From contig CAVXNQ010000021.1 of NCBI GenBank assembly GCA_963763205.1, forward strand, positions 310,001 to 374,000: 64,000 bases of DNA. The letters are read 5' to 3'. How positions within the stretch are numbered: position 1 is the stretch's first letter; every line of letters starts with the position of its first letter. The notes under the pieces were generated by a model, which was given only the letters and a program-made list of their open reading frames with translations, was not told the DNA's origin and did not search any database. Positions 62,940-64,000 of this stretch are shown here, piece after piece. This DNA comes from DDH964 sp963763205 (GTDB lineage Bacteria > Desulfobacterota > Desulfuromonadia > Desulfuromonadales > DDH964). Position numbers and translations under genes: made by a program.

Positions 62940-63915
62940 TTCAAATCCCTTCCTTACTGGCAGATTTTCATCGACCGCCTGACGCGCAGCGAAAAATGCG
63001 CGGTGACCGTCGCCGGTTCCTCGCTGCCTTCACCAGGCGAGGAGACCGTCGTCCCCTTTCCCGGCCGGGGCGTATCCTGGAAAACCTTCCCACTTTCGTT
63101 CCGGGAGTTTCTTGACGGCAAAGGGATTGAGAACAGCGGGCCTCTGTCCACCAAACAGCAGCTGATCATCCAGAGGGCGTTCGCGGACTGCTGACTGTTC
63201 GGCGGCTTTCCCGACATGAACCGTCTCGACCAAAGGCGGCGCATTGAAGCCCATCAGGCAAACCGGGAAACAATCCTCTCCGGAATCATCGCGCACCATA
63301 ACATTTTCCACCCACGAGCGGTGATCGATCTGACCACCGGCAGGTCGACTACACCGGCTCCTATTCTTCCCTCAGCCATCTGGCCGATTACCTGAAATCC
63401 CTTCGCCACCGGGTGCGCAAAAGTTCGGTGGCCGATTGGCTCGCCGGATTCGAGGACGCGCAGTTCCTCTTCAGCGCGAACATCTTTTCCAACTCATCGA
63501 TCCGGATCAGGGTCAATCCCCGCAAGGTCTACTGCATTGACCACGGCCTGGTGACATCGGTCAGCTCCGGCATTCTCACCAACCGCGACAGCTTGCTGGA
63601 GAATATTGTGTTCACCGCGCTGCGCCGGACAACTTTTACTACAAGACAAGGTGGGCCGGGAGGTAGACCTTGACGCGCTGCTGCCGACAGCGCCCGGCAA
63701 TGAACGAGCCATGCTGCTGGTCCAAGTCTGCGCCTCACCGGTCCATCCCCGTGTCAAACAGAGCGCCGCGCGCTCCCTCTCGGAGGCCAGGGGCGAGACG
63801 GCAGTGGCGGAAGGGACCATTGTTACCGGGCGGACCGATGAGACCATCCCCGTTGGTTTCGGTACTATTCAGGTCATGCCGGTCTGGCGGTTTCTGGCGT
63901 CGGATGATCTTCATC
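62940..63915 (+). pseudogene. Broken AAA/DUF4143-family ATPase (5' end missing, several frame breaks)
   Basis: The plus strand has pieces in different frames that line up with the ATPase family with a C-terminal DUF4143: LPYWQIFIDRLTRSEKCAVT and FPLSFREFLDGKGIE (from about 62940), LFGGFPDMNRL (63195), SLSHLADYLKSLRHRVRKSS and ILTNRDSLLENIVFTALRR (63400-63630), and REVDLDALLP with VMPVWRFL near the end (63650-63895). The Walker A part is absent at the start, where the trkH gene ends close by, and several stops and shifts separate the pieces. It is probably a decayed gene of a mobile region. Confidence 0.75.
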
Positions 63916-63931
63916 CCCTCCTTGACGATGA

Positions 63932-64000
63932 AGTCGGTTTCGCCACCGTCGGACAGCTTGATCGGCTTCTCCCCCGCCTTGACGTTCCGCACCTTGGCAT
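63932..64000 (-). pseudogene. Remnant of a P4-type tyrosine integrase N-terminus (window edge)
   Basis: On the minus strand, entering from the right edge, AKVRNVKAGEKPIKLSDGG matches the conserved start of integrases with a DUF4102 domain (usually about ten residues after the start codon). After about 23 codons the sequence no longer matches and runs into the antisense of the ATPase remnant. The start codon may lie past the window. Confidence 0.65.

Overview
Chromosomal window from a GC-rich Gram-negative bacterium, most likely a deltaproteobacterium of the Desulfuromonadales (Geobacter/Desulfuromonas/Pelobacter type). The reasons are gene content: a decaheme c-type cytochrome next to an MtrB-like outer-membrane porin, a sensor kinase with a periplasmic CxxCH heme motif, a complete V-type ATPase operon, an Mla lipid-transport operon, a DUF1858 protein, an AmmeMemoRadiSam-type protein and a two-paralogue Kup set. 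This placement is inferred from protein families, not from an rRNA gene; none is present.

Left part (1-13.6 kb): pyrR behind a PyrR-type attenuator, lepA-lepB, a heme-motif hybrid kinase, a glyoxalase-fold gene, an MBL-fold gene followed by a REC-PilZ regulator, yhbY, dgt, the rsmD-coaD-DUF1858 operon, a creatininase-family gene, and queE/queD/yacG. From 13.7 to 28.3 kb: Kup no. 1, a zinc-ribbon membrane protein, a YitT protein, a GIY-YIG protein, an unusual fusion of a 5'-3' exonuclease with RNase HI, GNAT and YchJ genes, an HExxH protein, two Old-Yellow-Enzyme-like reductases with DJ-1, GreA-like and SDR genes, PspC, a tandem-GAF protein, DUF4019 and tRNA-Gly.

Middle (28-41 kb): a CCA-adding-type nucleotidyltransferase, an aminotransferase, then a compact V-ATPase operon (H-C-I-K-F-E-A-B-D in transcription order) ending in a universal stress protein and a small ORF. 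Right part (40-64 kb): an AEC-type carrier, the decaheme/porin/ABC-binding-protein operon, the operon TPR - small membrane protein - WPLF-repeat protein - mlaE - mlaF - mlaD, a histone-deacetylase-family gene with a possible acetyltransferase-like partner, tRNA-Glu, tRNA-Gln, gltX, a Memo-family gene, a TauE/SafE permease, tRNA-Cys, an HNH nuclease, a sugar-dehydrogenase-like propeller, and a potassium-uptake cluster (trkH-like, trkA-like, kup no. 2). The right edge holds a decayed mobile region: a broken AAA/DUF4143 ATPase and the first codons of a P4-type integrase.

An important caveat for readers: at least nine single-base frameshifts interrupt otherwise normal genes (kinase, MBL-fold, rsmD, HExxH protein, tandem GAF, AEC carrier, mlaD twice, gltX), with a probable tenth at the start of mlaF. 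Most look like one duplicated base. Because gltX is normally essential, I read most of them as sequence errors, and I give the restored gene extents.
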